The notes: generated by a model from the sequence alone, not told the origin. DNA of 64,000 nucleotides from Bradyrhizobium sp. SSBR45G (GCF_030159255.1 NZ_BSCT01000011.1:1-64000), one strand, 5' to 3'. Counted from the stretch's first letter, positions 1 to 9,099 are shown. Numbers and translations: made by a program.

Positions 1-327
1 GAGCCCGGGCATGACGATGTGGAAACGGTTTCGCGAAAAACTCAGATTGGCCATATGCGATAGCCCCGCCTTTCCCAGCGATGCACCGCAGTAGGCACCG
101 CGTGCGATGGACAACGTCCTATCAACGGCATCGCGGGCGCGCCTTGGCCCACTCGACCGCCTCGTCATCGCGAGCGAAGCGACGCGATCCGGGGCCTGCT
201 GCGGCCGAATGCCGATGCCGCGGCGTGGTGCGCGCGTCGGCAGCGTCTGGAGTTCGGGAAGGCAATTGCGGACTTCCGTTTTCGGAGGTCACCATCGATA
301 ATCCCTGCCGCAAATCGCGAGGCAACC
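1..327. other. Gene-free left edge with the end of a dispersed repeat
   Basis: No convincing gene is seen. The first bases (GCCCGGGCATGACGA) match the right end of the palindromic repeat seen complete at 27501-27587, and the CATATGCGATAG string near 52-63 also occurs beside that copy. The window therefore probably opens inside a dispersed intergenic repeat. The short reading frames here have no supporting features. Confidence 0.5.
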
Positions 328-918
328 ATGGCTGCTGATATTGATCCGAAGAGACTCGAGAGGGCTTGGGCGCGCTACACGGCCAAGGCCACCGAGGCGC
401 ATAACCCATTCATGAGCTATCTCAACGATGGTGCCACGACGGACCAGATCGATGCAGCGGAGCGAGCCGTGAACTGCCCGTTTCCCGCGGACCTCCGCCA
501 ATTGTTGAGCCTCCACAACGGAAGCCTGGATCATCACGTCCTGCCCGGATGGGAGCTGTTCTCTGCCGAGCGCATCGTCGACGAGTGGAGCATCTGGGAG
601 GACCTGTATCGCACGCAGTTCAAGCCGGACAACTACACCTGCGAGCCTTGCGGTCCCATCAGGGGTGACGAATGGTGGCGCCTGCGCTGGATTCCCTTCT
701 GCGGGGATGGTGGAGGCAATCATCTATGCGTCGACATGGAGCCGGCTGAAGGCGGCATCAGTGGCCAGATCATCACGATGTGGCACGACGACGCGCGCCG
801 TGACGTCATCGCAAGCTCGCTGACCGAATTCATCGAACTGATCGCCAGCGACTTTGAAAACGGAGCGCTGACTTGGAATGAAGAATGGGGCGGAGTGTAC
901 GAGCCGGGGGAGGCGTGA
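328..918 (+). CDS. SMI1/KNR4 family protein
   Basis: This 196-residue cytosolic protein has the look of the SMI1/KNR4 (SUKH) superfamily. It has an early acidic helix (IDAAERAVNCPFPADLR), the L.LHNGS turn near residue 64, a central W..IPF..DGGGNHLCVD block around residues 120-137, and a final helix SLTEFIELIASDFENG. In bacteria such proteins are often immunity proteins for secreted or contact-dependent toxins, but many are stand-alone and uncharacterised. No toxin gene is visible beside it, so no immunity role is claimed. It is transcribed alone. The start is the ATG after a short leader; there is no signal peptide. Confidence 0.8.
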   Translation: MAADIDPKRLERAWARYTAKATEAHNPFMSYLNDGATTDQIDAAERAVNCPFPADLRQLLSLHNGSLDHHVLPGWELFSAERIVDEWSIWEDLYRTQFKPDNYTCEPCGPIRGDEWWRLRWIPFCGDGGGNHLCVDMEPAEGGISGQIITMWHDDARRDVIASSLTEFIELIASDFENGALTWNEEWGGVYEPGEA

Positions 919-1079
919 ACACAAACGGTCACCCGACCGGACCAAATCCGGATTGGGTCAAGAGACGTCACGATGAGAGCGCATCGGCGGGACGCCAAAC
1001 AAAAATACTTCAATAGGCGTTCTGCCCAGCTCCGTTAGTGAGTATGGTGCCGCGATCAGGTCGCAGCGCGTGGGATCCA

Positions 1080-2471
1080 ATGTCTATTCGCCAGATCGTT
1101 TTCGCCGTCATGCTGCTCGGCGCTTTGGATCGGTTCGGGGCTGCCACCGCTGAAGATGGCGTCCCGGCAGCGGAGTGGGAGCGCGTCACTCCTGCAGAAT
1201 TGGGCTGGTCAGAGACCGAATTGGCCCAGGCACGATCCTTTTCGGATCAGATTCGCTCGAGCGCGGTCGTGATCGTTCAGCACGGAAAGGTCGTGGCCGA
1301 GTGGGGCAATACGACGAAGCCCATGGAGCTCGCTTCGATCCGCAAGAGCCTGCTCAGCGCCCTGACCGGCATCGCCGTGTCGGATCACCTGATCAACCTC
1401 GACAGCACGCTTGGCGAACTCGGCATCGACGATCATCCGCCTGGCTTGACCGAGATCGAAAAGGGCGCGACGGTGCGCGAACTCCTCGAAGCGCGTTCCG
1501 GGGTCTACCATTCGGCGCTCTATGAGACGCCGGACATGGCCAGGATGAGACCGCCGCGCGGCAGCCACCCGCCTGGCACCTTCTGGTATTACAACAATTG
1601 GGACTTCAACGCGCTCGGCACGATCTACGAGCACGCAACCGGCAGCGGCATCTTCGAGGCGCTCGACCAGAAGATCGCAAAGCCGATCGGCATGCAGGAC
1701 TACCGGTCACAGGACGGCAGCTACGTCCGCGGCGAGGCGTCCATCCACCCCGCCTATGAGATCCGCATGAGCGCACGGGACCTGGCGCGTTTTGCACTTC
1801 TCTATCTGCACAAAGGCAATTGGGCCGGGCACGAGATCGTGCCGCGAGAGTGGGTGGAAGAGAGCACGCGCAGCTATTCGAGAGCGACGTTCGGGTTTGG
1901 CTATGGCTATCTCTGGTGGATCGGCTTCATGGGCGGTGCCGTTGCGCCGACGGTGACTTTACCTGAGGGCAGCTTTTTGGCCCAAGGTGCCGGCGGCCAA
2001 TTCGCCTTAGTCGTGCCCGCACTCGACCTCGTCGTGGTGCATCGTGTCGACCGCGACACGCCCGTCACCGAACCTTCCATGCGTAGCATTGGCAGGCTCT
2101 TCTGGCTGATCCTGAAGGCCGCGGGCCATGATCCCGGGCCCGATGCCTCGCTCACCGCAGCGAGCGGCGACCGGCCGACAGGTGAGACCCTGGCCGCCAA
2201 ATTCCGGGGTAGGACGATCAGCTTCGGTGCCAAGCTCAAGGATGGTCCGTTCACGATGCGATTCGAGCCCGACGGCCGGATGACCTATCCGCACTGGGAC
2301 GAGGCCCTTGGTCCTGCAGCCGGGACATGGACGGTCGCGGAGGACAAGCTCTGTCTCTCGACCTCGGGTGGCAGACGTCGCTGCTACATTCCAGTGCTGA
2401 ACGGTGAGCGGATCGAGTTGTTCGACCAGCTTGGCGTCATGCAGATCGCCGGGGTGACACTGCCTCAGTGA
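1080..2471 (+). CDS. Secreted beta-lactamase-fold serine hydrolase
   Basis: The protein is a 463-residue class C beta-lactamase/esterase-like serine hydrolase. The nucleophile motif S-x-x-K is SIRK (Ser86), the Tyr motif is the YYNN stretch, and a GAGGQ segment near residue 305 occupies the place of the KTG box. A signal peptide (MSIRQIVFAVMLLGALDRFG) is present from the ATG at 1080, which is why I prefer it to the upstream GTG at 1038. Members act in the periplasm on esters, D-amino-acid peptides or related substrates; the substrate here cannot be told. A roughly 80-residue C-terminal extension after the catalytic domain resembles a small lipocalin-like or DUF module. It is a single gene. 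Confidence 0.8.
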   Translation: MSIRQIVFAVMLLGALDRFGAATAEDGVPAAEWERVTPAELGWSETELAQARSFSDQIRSSAVVIVQHGKVVAEWGNTTKPMELASIRKSLLSALTGIAVSDHLINLDSTLGELGIDDHPPGLTEIEKGATVRELLEARSGVYHSALYETPDMARMRPPRGSHPPGTFWYYNNWDFNALGTIYEHATGSGIFEALDQKIAKPIGMQDYRSQDGSYVRGEASIHPAYEIRMSARDLARFALLYLHKGNWAGHEIVPREWVEESTRSYSRATFGFGYGYLWWIGFMGGAVAPTVTLPEGSFLAQGAGGQFALVVPALDLVVVHRVDRDTPVTEPSMRSIGRLFWLILKAAGHDPGPDASLTAASGDRPTGETLAAKFRGRTISFGAKLKDGPFTMRFEPDGRMTYPHWDEALGPAAGTWTVAEDKLCLSTSGGRRRCYIPVLNGERIELFDQLGVMQIAGVTLPQ

Positions 2472-2739
2472 TCTGCATGCAGCAATCGGCTCGTCACGTC
2501 CGTTCAGGGTCATGAACGAGACGCCGACGACCTATCCTGAGATACCATAGCTCCATTTCGCAACGTTGCCACGTCCCACTCCCGTCATACTCTCGTCGTG
2601 CTGCTGGCTTCACGTCATGCAGCCCGGCAGGTTTAAATTCGCCGCTCCCCCGAAACATGTGGCATCGTGCTCGCGATGCCGTACCCCGAACGCGATGCCC
2701 GGCCTCGCTCCCGAGACAGTTTTCAACCGAGGCTGGGAC

Positions 2740-3807
2740 ATGGACAACCGAAGATTCTTCGATCGCCCCGCGGGTTTGACCGTGGCCCAGATCATGTCGC
2801 TGACGGGCGCCGAATGCCGTGATGCTGCGCGACTTTCGCACGTGATCACGGATGTTGCGCCGCTCGAGCTTGCCGGGCCGAATGATCTGACCTTCATCGA
2901 AAGCAACAAATACGTCGACGCCCTGGCGACGACGCGCGCTGCAGCCTGCCTCATGCTTCAGCGCTTCGAAAGTCACGCGCCAAGCACGCTCATCCTGCTG
3001 CCCACGGAGCGGCCCTATCGCGCCTTCGTCAACGTCCATAGTGAGCTCTACCCTCAATCCTTGCGTCCGATCTCCCCGTTCGAAACCAACGCCATCGCGC
3101 AGGGCTCAACCATCCATCCGACGGCGCGCCTCGGGAGCGGAATAACGGTCGATCCCGGAGCCGTGATCGGGCCTCGGGCCGAGATTGGAGCGGGAAGCAT
3201 CATCGCCGCGACCGCCGTGATCGGTGCGGACGTCGTGATCGGCCGCGATTGCTCGATCGGCGCGGGATGTTCAATCACGCATGCGCTGATCGGCGAGCGC
3301 GTGGTGATCCATCCCGGATGCCGCATCGGGCAGGACGGCTTTGGTTACATCGGTGCCACGCAGCAGAAGGTTCCGCAAACCGGACGCGTGATCATCCAGG
3401 ACGACGTCGAGATCGGCGCCGGGACGACGATCGATCGTGGCGGCATCAGGGACACGATCATCGGAGAGGCGACCAAAATCGACAATCTCTGTCAGATCGG
3501 CCACAACGTCGTCATTGGCCGCCATTGCGTCATCGTCGCGCAGACCGGTCTCAGTGGCAGCGTGACGCTCGAGGATTTCGTCGTCCTTGGTGGCAAGGTC
3601 GCCATTGCGTCCCACGTCACGATCGGCAGGGGTGGGCGGGTCGCCGGGGGCTCGGGCGTCATGAATGACGTTCCGCCGGGAACGACCTGGGGTGGCTATC
3701 CGGCCCGGCCGAGAATGCAATGGCTGCGGCAACTGGTGACATTGGCGCGACTGACCAAAGCCGGCGAGACGAACGAGGCGCCTTCAACTCTTTCCGATCG
3801 GAATTGA
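2740..3807 (+). CDS. lpxD: UDP-3-O-acylglucosamine N-acyltransferase, stand-alone copy
   Basis: The 355-residue protein is the right length for LpxD, which adds the second 3-hydroxyacyl chain to UDP-3-O-acyl-glucosamine in lipid A synthesis. The N-terminal uridine-binding domain covers about residues 1-105. It is followed by a left-handed beta-helix of hexapeptide repeats and the IGHN segment that carries the catalytic His. The start at 2740 fits family length; the frame is open upstream to 2566 but that extension looks unrelated. It is not beside fabZ, lpxA or lpxB, where the usual copy sits, so this is probably a second paralogue. It may use a different acyl donor or modify another nucleotide sugar. 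Confidence 0.85.
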   Translation: MDNRRFFDRPAGLTVAQIMSLTGAECRDAARLSHVITDVAPLELAGPNDLTFIESNKYVDALATTRAAACLMLQRFESHAPSTLILLPTERPYRAFVNVHSELYPQSLRPISPFETNAIAQGSTIHPTARLGSGITVDPGAVIGPRAEIGAGSIIAATAVIGADVVIGRDCSIGAGCSITHALIGERVVIHPGCRIGQDGFGYIGATQQKVPQTGRVIIQDDVEIGAGTTIDRGGIRDTIIGEATKIDNLCQIGHNVVIGRHCVIVAQTGLSGSVTLEDFVVLGGKVAIASHVTIGRGGRVAGGSGVMNDVPPGTTWGGYPARPRMQWLRQLVTLARLTKAGETNEAPSTLSDRN

Positions 3808-3854
3808 AATCCGACCGATGATCTTTCCACCATAGCCCTCCGCCCTCAAGAACT

Positions 3855-3963
3855 AGCGCGTAGGGCGGATCAGCGCGTAGGGCGGATCAGCGAAGCGTGA
3901 TCCGCCACTGCTCCTTCGTTGCTCTTAAGATGGCGGATTACGCTAACGCTAATCCGCCCTACG
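3855..3963. repeat. GTAGGGCGGATTAGCG-type palindromic repeat
   Basis: Two perfect tandem 17-bp units (3855-3871 and 3872-3888) begin a copy of a GCGTAGGGCGGATCAGCG element. Its inverted partner, GGCGGATTACGCTAACGC onward, lies at 3932-3963. The arms can form a long hairpin between lpxD and nikR, which converge here. I recall the same motif as a common intergenic repeat in Bradyrhizobium; that is memory, not a search. Confidence 0.75.
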
Positions 3964-3989
3964 AACTCGAACCATCGTGTCGGCCTGCG

Positions 3990-4487
3990 CTACTTCTTCC
4001 CGCTCTTCGTGGTGTGGGAATGCGAATGGCTGTGGCTGCTGCTGTGGCTATGCGAATGGCTGTGCGCATGCCCATGGTCATGCGCCGCATCGATCGGCAT
4101 CAGCGCCACATGGCCGTGGCGGACGCCGCGTTCGGCGATGACGTGGTCGGCGAAGGCCTTGACCTCGGCCCGCTCGCCCTTGAGCACGGTGACCTCGAGG
4201 CAGCTCTCCTGGTCGATGTGGACGTGGAGCGTCGCCTGGGCGAGGCCGGAATGATCATGCGCCTCCTGGGTCAGGCGCTTCGGCAGCTCACGCGCGGCGT
4301 GGTCGTAGACATAGCTCAGCGTCGCGATGCAGTGGCGGCTGTCGGTGCCGGCATGGTCGGCGCTCTCGAGGCCGCTGCGCAGCAGGTCGCGGAACGCCTC
4401 CGAGCGGTTGTCGTAGCCGCGCCGGGCCATGAAGGCATCGACCTCGGCGAGCAAATCGTCGTCGATCGTAATCGTCAGGCGCTGCAT
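3990..4487 (-). CDS. nikR: Nickel-responsive regulator NikR with His-rich tail
   Basis: A ribbon-helix-helix DNA-binding domain (residues 1-45, starting MQRLTITIDDDLL) is followed by the ACT-like nickel-binding domain. His77, His88, His90 and Cys96 match the square-planar nickel ligands of E. coli NikR (H76, H87, H89, C95). The protein is 165 residues against about 133 in E. coli. The extra C-terminus (residues 136-158) is almost pure alternating histidine, with 11 His. NikR represses nickel uptake when nickel is plentiful. A GGGAG ribosome-binding site precedes the ATG. It is divergent from the TonB receptor and shares a canonical operator with it. Confidence 0.95.
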   Translation of the reverse strand: MQRLTITIDDDLLAEVDAFMARRGYDNRSEAFRDLLRSGLESADHAGTDSRHCIATLSYVYDHAARELPKRLTQEAHDHSGLAQATLHVHIDQESCLEVTVLKGERAEVKAFADHVIAERGVRHGHVALMPIDAAHDHGHAHSHSHSHSSSHSHSHSHTTKSGKK

Positions 4488-4522
4488 GTGTCGTCTCCCG
4501 GCGGCAACAGTGTCCGCTGCCA

Positions 4523-4550
4523 GTATGATGTTTACGCGTTGACATCATAC
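4523..4550. promoter_or_regulatory. NikR operator
   Basis: The sequence reads GTATGA at 4523-4528, sixteen bases, then TCATAC at 4545-4550. This is the perfect inverted repeat, with the perfect spacing, of the E. coli NikR operator GTATGA-N16-TCATAC. It lies 35 bp upstream of nikR and 127 bp upstream of the TonB receptor, so it could control both. Confidence 0.9.
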
Positions 4551-4677
4551 CGGTGTCATCTTAGCGTTCTTTAACACTCGACAGTGGGGCGATCCAGGCG
4601 AGCAGTCGCAGGCCAATGAAGGCTTGCGGCCAATGACGACGCATGCCCGCTGATGAGATCGAGGGGCGTGACGTCGG

Positions 4678-7011
4678 ATGTGGTGGCGTGGGACGAGCGT
4701 GATCGTGGTGATGGCGGCGCTGGCGCAGCAGGCCGGCGCACATCCCGAACGGCCCCCGGCGGAGCTGCCCTCCGTCGACGTCGATGCGCCCAAGCGCAAT
4801 TTCAAGCCGAAGCCACAGGTCCGGCGCGAGGCGCAGCGGCGGAAGCCCGGCATGGCGCGGCCGGCGGCGAACGTTGCCGCGGCAGCCGCAGCCGCACCAT
4901 CGGGGGCTCCGAACGCCGGCTCCGGCGCGGCGCGGGCGCAGGGCATGGCGAGCGAGGTCGTGATCTCAGGCGAGGAGATCAATGCGCGCCCGGCGACGCG
5001 GCCCGGCGAGGTGCTGGAGGCCGTCCCCGGCCTGATCGTCACGCAGCACTCGGGTGAGGGCAAGGCCAACCAGTATTTCCTGCGCGGCTACAATCTCGAC
5101 CACGGCACTGATCTCGCGCTCCACGTCGACGACGTGCCGGCCAACATGCGCACCCATGCGCATGGCCAGGGCTATGCCGATCTCAACTGGCTGATGCCGG
5201 AGACGATCGGACGCGTCGATGTGCGCAAGGGCCCCTATTTTGCAGACGAAGGCGACTTTGCCTCCGCCGGCAGCGTGCATATCGGCCTGATCGACAGCGT
5301 GCCCAAGGCGATCGCGCAGGTCACGGCGGGAAGCTTCGGCTATCGCCGCTTCTTCGGCATGGATTCGGTGCATGTCGGCGACGGCCATCTGCTGATCGCG
5401 GGCGAGGCCGGACGTTACGACGGGCCCTGGACCACGCCTGACGATGCCAAGAAGCTGAACGGCCTGATGCGCTACTCGCAGGGCACCGCGACCGACGGCT
5501 TCTCTATCACCGGCATGGCCTATGCCAACCGCTGGACCTCGACCGACCAGGTGCCGGAGCGCGCCATCACCTCAGGCCTGCTCGGACGCTACGATTCGGT
5601 CGATCCGACCGACGGCGGCAAGACCAACCGCTTCGCACTGTCCGGCCGAATCGCCGGCACCGACGAGGCCGGCGCCTGGAAGGCCAACGCCTATGTGGTG
5701 AAGAGCCAGCTCGATCTCTACAACAACTTCACCTATGCGCTCAGCAACCCGACCTATGGCGACCAGTTCCACCAGCACGACGACCGGCTGATGCTCGGCG
5801 CCAATGCGTCGCGCACGTTGAGCGGCAGCTTTGCGGGGCTGCCGATGGAGACGACCTTCGGCGTCCAGACGCGCTACGACGCCATCGCGCTGGCGTTGAG
5901 CAACACGCGTCAGCGGGTGTTGCTCACCGACATTGATTCCAGTCCCGGCATCATCGGCGTCGTTCGCGCCGACAAGGTCGGCGAAGGCAGCGTCGGGCTC
6001 TATGTCGAGAACACCGTGCGCTGGACCGACTGGCTGCGCACCACCGTCGGCTATCGCGGCGACTATTATCAGACCCACGTCTACTCGCTGACCAACGGCA
6101 ACAACACCGGAGACGCATCAGCAAGCCTCGGCAGCCCGAAGTTTCGCATGGTGATCGGGCCGTTCGAGAAGACCGAGTTCTTCCTCGGCGCAGGCTATGG
6201 CATGCACAGCAACGATGCCCGCGGCGCGACCACGACGGACGACCCGAACGCGCCGGGCAACCGGATCGATTCCTCGCCGCTGCTGGTGCGGACCAAGGGC
6301 GCCGAAGTGGGCGTGCGCACGCGCATCATTCCGGGGCTCGACTCATCGTTGAGCGTCTTCATGCTCAACCAGGATTCGGAGATCCTGTTCTCCGGCGATG
6401 CCGGCGACACCGAGGCGAGCCGGCCGAGCCGGCGCTACGGCTTCGAGCTGACCAATCACTACCGGCCGGCATCGTGGATCGATATCGATGCCGATCTCGC
6501 CATGACGCATGCGCGCTTCGTCGGATATGACAGCGCTCAGGCCGCGGTCTACGATTCGCTGGCGGGCTATCCGCAGGCGCAGCTCGGCAATGCGCCGGGT
6601 AACTCCATCCCCAATGCGCCGGCGATGATCGCCTCGGCCGGCATCACGCTGGGCGACAAGACCGGCTGGTTCGGCGGCGTGCGCTGGCGCTATCTCGGTT
6701 CGACGCCCCTGACCGAGGACAATTATTTCCGCTCCACCGCCACCAGCGTATTCAACGGCCGCATCGGCTTCCGCGACGCCAATGGCTGGCGCATCCAGCT
6801 CGACGTGCTCAACCTGCTCAACACCAAGGCCAACCAGATCTCCTACGGCTACGGCTCGCTGCTATCGACGGATCAGCTCTACAGGGCTTGCTACCCCGGC
6901 GTGGGGACGTCGACCGTGCCGGCCCAGGTCTGCCAGACCGGCGTGATGGACCGCGTGCTGCACCCGATCGAGCCGCTGACGTTCCGGGTCACGGTGGCGG
7001 GGACGTTCTGA
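4678..7011 (+). CDS. TonB-dependent outer-membrane receptor, predicted nickel uptake
   Basis: This 777-residue protein has a signal peptide ending near AQQAGA, a low-complexity Ala/Pro/Arg stretch (about residues 30-90), a plug domain (about 90-215, with LRGYNLDHGTDL and a G.VDVRKGPY block) and a 22-strand-type beta barrel ending in phenylalanine, as outer-membrane barrels do. The plug carries a THAHGQGY histidine cluster. The family imports metal chelates with energy from TonB/ExbBD. The substrate is inferred as nickel or a nickel chelate, because the gene is divergent from nikR and shares a consensus NikR operator. No ABC transporter or nickel permease gene is adjacent. A GAGGGG ribosome-binding site precedes the ATG. 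Confidence 0.88.
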   Translation: MWWRGTSVIVVMAALAQQAGAHPERPPAELPSVDVDAPKRNFKPKPQVRREAQRRKPGMARPAANVAAAAAAAPSGAPNAGSGAARAQGMASEVVISGEEINARPATRPGEVLEAVPGLIVTQHSGEGKANQYFLRGYNLDHGTDLALHVDDVPANMRTHAHGQGYADLNWLMPETIGRVDVRKGPYFADEGDFASAGSVHIGLIDSVPKAIAQVTAGSFGYRRFFGMDSVHVGDGHLLIAGEAGRYDGPWTTPDDAKKLNGLMRYSQGTATDGFSITGMAYANRWTSTDQVPERAITSGLLGRYDSVDPTDGGKTNRFALSGRIAGTDEAGAWKANAYVVKSQLDLYNNFTYALSNPTYGDQFHQHDDRLMLGANASRTLSGSFAGLPMETTFGVQTRYDAIALALSNTRQRVLLTDIDSSPGIIGVVRADKVGEGSVGLYVENTVRWTDWLRTTVGYRGDYYQTHVYSLTNGNNTGDASASLGSPKFRMVIGPFEKTEFFLGAGYGMHSNDARGATTTDDPNAPGNRIDSSPLLVRTKGAEVGVRTRIIPGLDSSLSVFMLNQDSEILFSGDAGDTEASRPSRRYGFELTNHYRPASWIDIDADLAMTHARFVGYDSAQAAVYDSLAGYPQAQLGNAPGNSIPNAPAMIASAGITLGDKTGWFGGVRWRYLGSTPLTEDNYFRSTATSVFNGRIGFRDANGWRIQLDVLNLLNTKANQISYGYGSLLSTDQLYRACYPGVGTSTVPAQVCQTGVMDRVLHPIEPLTFRVTVAGTF

Positions 7012-7058
7012 GGCGCGCTGATGATGTAGGCCCGAGCTTTGCCGCGGGCGCCGTGGGC

Positions 7059-7277
7059 TCCCCTCCCCCTCTTGCGGGGAGGGGTCGGGGGTGGGGGTCC
7101 GCCGAGTCCCGCTGACAGTGACGAGCGCGCGGGCGCTGCCGACAATTCCAGCGTCGCTGGTGCTTCGCGCCACCACCGCGCGCGCAAGCGGCGGCACGAG
7201 ACGGGTGCCACTCACGATGATTGGTGCTCGGGGTCCCCCACCCCCGCCCCCTCCCCGCAAGAGGGGGAGGGGGGCGC
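7059..7277. repeat. Inverted pair of GC-rich palindromes
   Basis: Two copies of a CCCCTCCCC-N-GGGGAGGGG palindrome lie in opposite orientation at 7059-7100 and 7231-7277, about 130 bp apart. Each copy folds on itself, and the two also pair with each other. The same paired design recurs at 17569-17766, 37936-38155, 44291-44460 and 52312-52472. The gene-free stretch 7012-7345 holds nothing else I can support. Confidence 0.8.
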
Positions 7278-7345
7278 ACCGATGTCGTGGCTAAGATCAC
7301 GGCTCGCACGAGACGAGCATCGCCCGCGGTTACGACGCCGCTCCA

Positions 7346-7603
7346 TCATCCGCACAATGGCGGACCGTCATCGACGATCGTGATCTCGTACTCGGCGTCG
7401 TCGCTCGAAAGCGCCTCGTCGTCGCAAGGCTGCACCACGGGCGGCACGCGCCACGGAATCGGCTTCGGCGGCATCCGCGCCAGGCGCTGCGCGTCAGCGA
7501 CGGCGCGGCGGGCGATCCTCAGCGAACGACACACCAGCACGGGCTGCTCGTCGGTGCCGACCTCGAAGCCCGAGCCGATCGCCTTGATGCGATACGATAT
7601 CAT
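7346..7603 (-). CDS. Small hypothetical protein
   Basis: An 85-residue protein with no family I recognise. The first half is basic and helical (CRSLRIARRAVADAQRLAR) and the second half is acidic, ending EYEITIVDDGPPLCG. There is no signal peptide or membrane segment. I chose the ATG at 7603, which has GGAG eight bases upstream, over the GTG at 7612. It stands alone between repeats. Codon use is like that of neighbouring genes, which supports it being real. Confidence 0.55.
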   Translation of the reverse strand: MISYRIKAIGSGFEVGTDEQPVLVCRSLRIARRAVADAQRLARMPPKPIPWRVPPVVQPCDDEALSSDDAEYEITIVDDGPPLCG

Positions 7604-7831
7604 CTCCGCCACTCCATCCCGCCGGCAACCAGAACCCCGCGCGCCTTGTTCCTCGCGACTGTGGCAGGTCTAGTGTCGGCCAATGGCGGACGGCAAAACT
7701 GGTCAACGGATTCCTAATGCGCACATCGCACTGGTCGCAGTTTCGTTCCGGAGCGGGACAGGACGCGCTGTCGGGGGCATCCTGGGGAGAGAAATCCACA
7801 GACGCGCACAGGTGCGCGCGAGTGGCGAATG

Positions 7832-7880
7832 GCGAGTAGCGAGTAGCGAGTAGCGAGTAGCGAGTAGCGAGTAGCGAGAG
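7832..7880. repeat. 7-bp tandem repeat (GCGAGTA)
   Basis: Six perfect GCGAGTA units run head to tail from 7832 to 7873, with a seventh imperfect unit (GCGAGAG) to 7880. They lie about 50 bp beyond the stop of the extensin-like gene. Imperfect echoes (GAATGGCGAGT before, CGCTACTCGCCATTCGCC after, near 7902-7921) make the block an imperfect inverted repeat as well. Confidence 0.9.
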
Positions 7881-7929
7881 CAGTCGATCGTCACGATCCC
7901 GATTCGCTACTCGCCATTCGCCCTCTTCC

Positions 7930-9099
7930 TCAATAATCCCGGAACTCGTCTTCCTCGTTGATCAGCTGGCCGATCGACTTGGCCTGCTTGCGCGACGGGA
8001 TCGCGCTGGTGACATCCGGCTCGCGCTGGCCATAGCCGCGCCGCTGCTGGACGCGGGCCGCCACTGCCTCGCCGGACTGCGCGGCCGGCTGGCAGATCAG
8101 GCGGCGGCTGGCGCGGCGCATCAGGTCCACATGGATGTGGTCGTAGTGATAGACGTTGGAGCCCGGCGCCAGCACCGTGGTGAACTGCTGACACGCCCCG
8201 CCCTGGATGTCGCGCAGAAAGCCCTGCTCCTCCGGCAGCCCAATCCAGCCATCCTTGACGCTGATGCGGCGGCCGTCGGCGAGCGTGAAGGCGGCGATGT
8301 CGAGCGCGTTGCCGAAGGCGTGCTCGGAAATATGCGCGCTCGGATTGCCGTTCATGCCGCGGCAGGAATAGGCCGAGATCTGCTTGATCTCGACGACCTT
8401 GGCGCCGAACCAGCGCTGCGCGGCCGGCTGCACCGACTCCGCGAGCCAGCGGTCCAGCGCCGAGACGATCGGACAGGCGAGCGTGGCGACAGGCTTCACC
8501 GCGACCGGGCCGATGGTGCCGACGGGATCGCGCGACGGCCCAAGCCGCGGCGGCGAATCCGGCTGCTGCTGCGGATAGGCCGAGCGCGGCGCGGGCGCGG
8601 CGGGATAGGACGCGTCCGGCGGCAGGTTGACGTCGTCCTCGCCGGCGGGCGGCTCGAGCTGCAGCGGCGCGCCGGGAGCCGCGCCATAGGCGGGCGATCG
8701 CGACACAGTGCTCGGATAGGGCGCGCTCGATGAGGGATAGGCCGGCTGCGGCTGATAGGTGGATGACGGATAGGTCTGCGGCGGCCTGCTGACCGGCCAG
8801 CGCGGCTGGCCGCCGATCGCGGCCGGCGGACGCAGGCTCTCGTCGGCGAAGCCGTAGCTCGCGGTCGCCTCGCCGAGCGCCGCCACCTTGAGCGGATAGT
8901 CGGCGCCGCACATGCCGGGGCCGGAGATCGGATCGATGCGGACGATGTCCGCGCTCTCCTTCACGGCGCCGGATTTCAGGCAGGCGATCTCGGCCTCGGC
9001 CCGCCACGGCTCGCGCTCCTGGAAAAATCCACGGCCGCAACCCGCAAGCGAGACAAGGACGATGGAGCCGACGAGATACAAACGAACTCCGCGCGTCAT
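7930..9099 (-). CDS. Extensin-like lipoprotein
   Basis: The 389-residue protein starts with a lipoprotein signal (lipobox LAGC, Cys at residue 21). About 150 residues of Pro/Ser/Ala/Tyr-rich linker follow. The second half is the extensin-like C-terminal domain (PF06904 type). It has conserved Cys, the ISEHAFGNALDIAAF block with its His and Asp, and YHYDHIHVDLM near residue 320. The His/Asp pattern recalls D-Ala-D-Ala metallopeptidases (M15), so a cell-wall role in the periplasm is plausible but not shown. It is transcribed alone. Confidence 0.85.
   Translation of the reverse strand: MTRGVRLYLVGSIVLVSLAGCGRGFFQEREPWRAEAEIACLKSGAVKESADIVRIDPISGPGMCGADYPLKVAALGEATASYGFADESLRPPAAIGGQPRWPVSRPPQTYPSSTYQPQPAYPSSSAPYPSTVSRSPAYGAAPGAPLQLEPPAGEDDVNLPPDASYPAAPAPRSAYPQQQPDSPPRLGPSRDPVGTIGPVAVKPVATLACPIVSALDRWLAESVQPAAQRWFGAKVVEIKQISAYSCRGMNGNPSAHISEHAFGNALDIAAFTLADGRRISVKDGWIGLPEEQGFLRDIQGGACQQFTTVLAPGSNVYHYDHIHVDLMRRASRRLICQPAAQSGEAVAARVQQRRGYGQREPDVTSAIPSRKQAKSIGQLINEEDEFRDY

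Noticed and set aside
7832..7880. Possible CRISPR array
   Set aside because: Units are 7 bp, contiguous and without spacers, and no cas genes are near.
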